Origin: DASUME01 sp041179425
GTDB taxonomy: Bacteria > Myxococcota_A > Polyangia > Polyangiales > DASUME01
Length of the DNA: 15,921 bases
Assembly: GCA_041179425.1 (NCBI GenBank)
Contig: JBEGTL010000132.1
Location: 1-15,921, forward strand
Reading direction: 5' to 3'
Program-made: the position numbers and the translations under genes
Shown: piece by piece, positions 14,271 through 15,921 of the stretch
How the letters are laid out: every line of letters starts with the position of its first letter
How positions within the stretch are numbered: position 1 is the first letter of the stretch
The notes under the pieces: generated by a model
Told to the model about the DNA's origin: nothing
Databases searched by the model: none
The model's input: only the letters and a program-made list of their open reading frames with translations

Positions 14271-15308
14271 ATGAGCCCGCGTCCCATCGCTTACGTGATG
14301 GAGCAGACCTTGGGTAGCATCACGCACTACCTCAACCTGAGGCGCGCTGAGTCAGAGCGGGGGGTGCCAAATCGGTGGCTCCCGATCACGTACGAGCCGG
14401 GTCGACTGCCATGGACCGTGCGCGGAAGTTGGCTGGCGCGTCGCGCTCTGGCGCCAATCATCGACGATGTCGACGGTGTCTTCATCCACACGATGACGCT
14501 CGCACCCGCCTTGGTCGATTTGTTCCACAAGAAGCCAGTCGTGATCTCGAGTGACGGACCGGCGATGGCAAAGCTCGGAATGCGCGGGGCCTACGGCGAC
14601 CCTGCCGAACATCGTTTGGCACGGCTGGCCAAGCGCGAGCTCTACCGTCAGGTGTTCAAGCGCGCGGCGGGCTTCGTCGGCTGGTCGCACTGGGCCAAGG
14701 ATTCTTTCGTGCGCGACTATGGGTGCTCCGAGCGCGACGTCGCGGTGATTCCGCCGGGCGTCGACCTCGATCTCTACGCTCCAGGCGACCGCGACCACCC
14801 GCTGCCCCGTATCTTGTTCGTGGGCGGCGACTTCGAGCGCAAAGGCGGCGACCTCGTGCGCGAGGTGTTCCGAAAGCACCTTCGCGGTCGCGCCGAGCTC
14901 GTCTTGGTCACCCGCGACGACGTGTCGGAAGAACCCGGGGTCACCGTTCACCGCAATCTCGGCGCCAACTCCGCCGAGCTGCTGAACCTCTACGCGACCT
15001 GCGACATCTTCGCGCTGCCGACGCGAGCAGACTGCTACTCGCTCGTCTGCATGGAGGCGCTTGCAGCCGGAATGCCCGTCGTCACGACGCGGGTCGGCGG
15101 AATCCCCGATCTGGTGGTGGAAGGGAAGACGGGTCACCTCATCGAAGTCGATGACGAACAGGCCCTGACCGCCGCACTCTCGTCGATCGTGCTCGACTGC
15201 GACAAGCGGCGCGAGATGGCGATCGCAGCGCGCGCCGACGCGCTCGCTAGGTTCAGCGCATCCGCCAACGCCAAGGCACTGTTCGACTTCGTTCGCGCTC
15301 GTTGTTAG
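14271..15308 (+). CDS. GT4-family glycosyltransferase (second), with Asp replacing the first Glu of EX7E
   Basis: GT-B-fold glycosyltransferase, 345 aa from ATG 14271. The N-terminal domain begins RPIAYVMEQTLGSITHYLNL. The middle shows GFVGWSHWAKDSFVRDYGCS and VAVIPPGVDLDLYAPGD, the classic hinge before the donor domain. The donor domain has ILFVGGDFERKGGDLVREVF (Lys of the phosphate-binding loop), LLNLYATCDIFALPTRADCY and GMPVVTTRVGGIPDLVVEGK. The donor-binding motif reads D254-x7-E262 (DCYSLVCME) instead of E-x7-E, a conservative change found in some active GT4 members. Start choice: ATG 14262 is 9 bases earlier in frame, but GAGAG at 14255-14259 is only 2 bases from it and 11 bases from 14271. 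The frame is open back to 14148. It follows the GT39 gene after about 160 bp; a TATAGT hexamer at 14166-14171 is a weak -10 candidate without a convincing -35. Specificity unknown. Confidence 0.92.
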   Translation: MSPRPIAYVMEQTLGSITHYLNLRRAESERGVPNRWLPITYEPGRLPWTVRGSWLARRALAPIIDDVDGVFIHTMTLAPALVDLFHKKPVVISSDGPAMAKLGMRGAYGDPAEHRLARLAKRELYRQVFKRAAGFVGWSHWAKDSFVRDYGCSERDVAVIPPGVDLDLYAPGDRDHPLPRILFVGGDFERKGGDLVREVFRKHLRGRAELVLVTRDDVSEEPGVTVHRNLGANSAELLNLYATCDIFALPTRADCYSLVCMEALAAGMPVVTTRVGGIPDLVVEGKTGHLIEVDDEQALTAALSSIVLDCDKRREMAIAARADALARFSASANAKALFDFVRARC

Positions 15309-15329
15309 TCCGCGCTCGCTGCTACAGGT

Positions 15330-15333
15330 AGGA
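15330..15333 (+). promoter_or_regulatory. Ribosome-binding site of the GH44-type gene
   Basis: AGGA at 15330-15333, within the purine-rich AGGTAGGA, lies 8 bases before ATG 15342. It is one of the clearest Shine-Dalgarno sequences in the window and supports this start. Only 33 bp separate this start from the preceding GT4 stop, so co-transcription is likely. Confidence 0.55.
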
Positions 15334-15341
15334 TTGCCACC

Positions 15342-15921
15342 ATGACGCAAACGCAGTCCGTTGGGCCAGACAGCCGGGGAAGTCTGCTCGCGCTGTCCCT
15401 GATTGTCGTCGCTTCGCTCGGTTGTCAGCGGAGCTACTTCGGGAGCGGCGAGTCTACTGAGCAGGCGCGCACGAGCACCGGCCCGCGGCCAACTAGTGCG
15501 GAGCCACCGCCCACGAGCGGCCCGCAGCGCGCTGCGGCCGAGCTCGCACCACCGCCGCTCGCGTCCGGCACGATTGTTCGGCCCGGCAATCCCGGTGCGG
15601 CAGACGTGATTTTCGAGATCGACGCCAACGAGGGACGGAAACCGATCTCCCCCTTTGTCTACGGAATGAACGGGGGCGTCGTCGCCCCGTTGCAATGGGG
15701 GGTCATTCGCAGTGGAGGGAACCGGCTCACTGCCTACAACTGGGAAAACAACGCGTCCAATGCCGGGTCGGACTACCTATTTCAGAACGACTCGCTCATC
15801 GACACGAGCAATTCGCCTGCGAGATCGTTGCTACAAGGCATAGACGCAGCGATCGGAGTGGGGGCCGCCAGCATCATCACCCTGCCAAACGTCGACTATG
15901 TCGCGGCGGACAAGAATGTCG
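15342..15921 (+). CDS. N-terminal part of an exported GH44-type glycoside hydrolase (3' end outside window)
   Basis: 193 residues are visible; the gene runs off the right edge. The N-terminus has a hydrophobic stretch SLLALSLIVVASLGC, a signal peptide with a likely lipidation Cys at 28 (the box SLGC is slightly off consensus). Residues 40-78 are a Pro/Ala/Ser/Thr-rich spacer, as between a membrane anchor and an enzyme domain. From about residue 88 the sequence VIFEIDANEGRKPISPFVYG, then WGVIRSGGNRLTAYNWENNA and SDYLFQND, matches my recollection of the opening of family 44 glycoside hydrolases (IS-P-x-x-YG, RWGGN-x-T-x-YNW, SD-x-x-FEN). Members are endoglucanases and xyloglucanases with a TIM barrel; the catalytic Glu residues would lie beyond the window. 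R-x-GGN carries Ser where most have Trp (R123-S124-GGN). An outer-membrane lipoprotein next to glycosyltransferases suggests trimming or degradation of a glycan; the substrate is inferred. Confidence 0.75.
   Translation, partial: MTQTQSVGPDSRGSLLALSLIVVASLGCQRSYFGSGESTEQARTSTGPRPTSAEPPPTSGPQRAAAELAPPPLASGTIVRPGNPGAADVIFEIDANEGRKPISPFVYGMNGGVVAPLQWGVIRSGGNRLTAYNWENNASNAGSDYLFQNDSLIDTSNSPARSLLQGIDAAIGVGAASIITLPNVDYVAADKNV

Noticed and set aside
14352..15695. 447-codon minus-strand frame opposite the second GT4 and GH44-type genes
   Set aside because: Antisense to two well-supported genes with recognisable motifs; its own translation shows none.
1..15921. CRISPR array, tRNA/rRNA genes, insertion sequences, phage or defence genes
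   Set aside because: I saw no regularly spaced direct repeats, tRNA-like cloverleaf ends, transposase motifs (DDE, HUH) or known defence domains in any plausible gene.

Overview
The window is very G+C-rich, densely coded, and carries no tRNA, rRNA, CRISPR array or insertion sequence that I can recognise. The gene content fits a large-genome delta-proteobacterial lineage, most likely Myxococcota (Polyangia-like). The pointers are an atypical DnaK paired with a J-domain protein, secreted proteins built from short Cys-containing repeats, a GH44 lipoprotein and several glycosyltransferases. The taxonomic call is inference; no phylogenetic marker is present.

Layout. (1) 1-234: the 3' end of a secreted-type protein with G-x-PF...C / LRGR-G...D-IG..C repeats. 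(2) 299-2784: a two-gene chaperone unit, an Hsp70 of non-standard architecture followed 5 bp later by a J-domain protein. A perfect inverted repeat sits directly before the Hsp70 start. (3) 2791-6329, minus strand: a GMC-type FAD oxidoreductase followed by a membrane O-acyltransferase with a C-terminal SGNH domain. (4) 6519-8178, plus strand: a phytanoyl-CoA-type Fe(II)/2-oxoglutarate dioxygenase followed at once by a TylF/MycF-type O-methyltransferase gene that looks broken (two -1 frameshifts and one in-frame stop). (5) 8189-9697, minus strand: an aldo/keto reductase and a serine-acetyltransferase-like hexapeptide transferase, 6 bp apart. (6) 9742-10992, plus: a GT4 glycosyltransferase. (7) 11141-12238, minus: a secreted, probably lipid-anchored protein with three ~100-residue repeats, each with a Cys pair. 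(8) 12378-14102, plus: a polytopic GT39/PMT-like glycosyltransferase. (9) 14271-15308, plus: a second GT4 enzyme. (10) 15342 to the right edge: the N-terminal part of an exported GH44-type glycoside hydrolase.

From about 2.8 kb onward the window reads as part of a surface-glycan or glycoconjugate locus. Two cytosolic GT4 enzymes and one membrane GT39 would build it. Two acyltransferases, a methyltransferase (now apparently decayed) and three redox enzymes (GMC, PhyH, AKR) would decorate it or make its precursors. A GH44 hydrolase and a repeat-bearing surface protein stand next to it. The polymer itself cannot be named: the window has no Wzx/Wzy, no chain-length regulator and no nucleotide-sugar pathway genes. 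The chaperone pair at the left is probably independent.

No entirely new system is evident. The best leads are the domain-rearranged Hsp70 with its partner, the decayed TylF gene in an otherwise intact decoration cluster, the three-repeat Cys-pair surface protein, and the perfect palindromes placed just upstream of gene starts.
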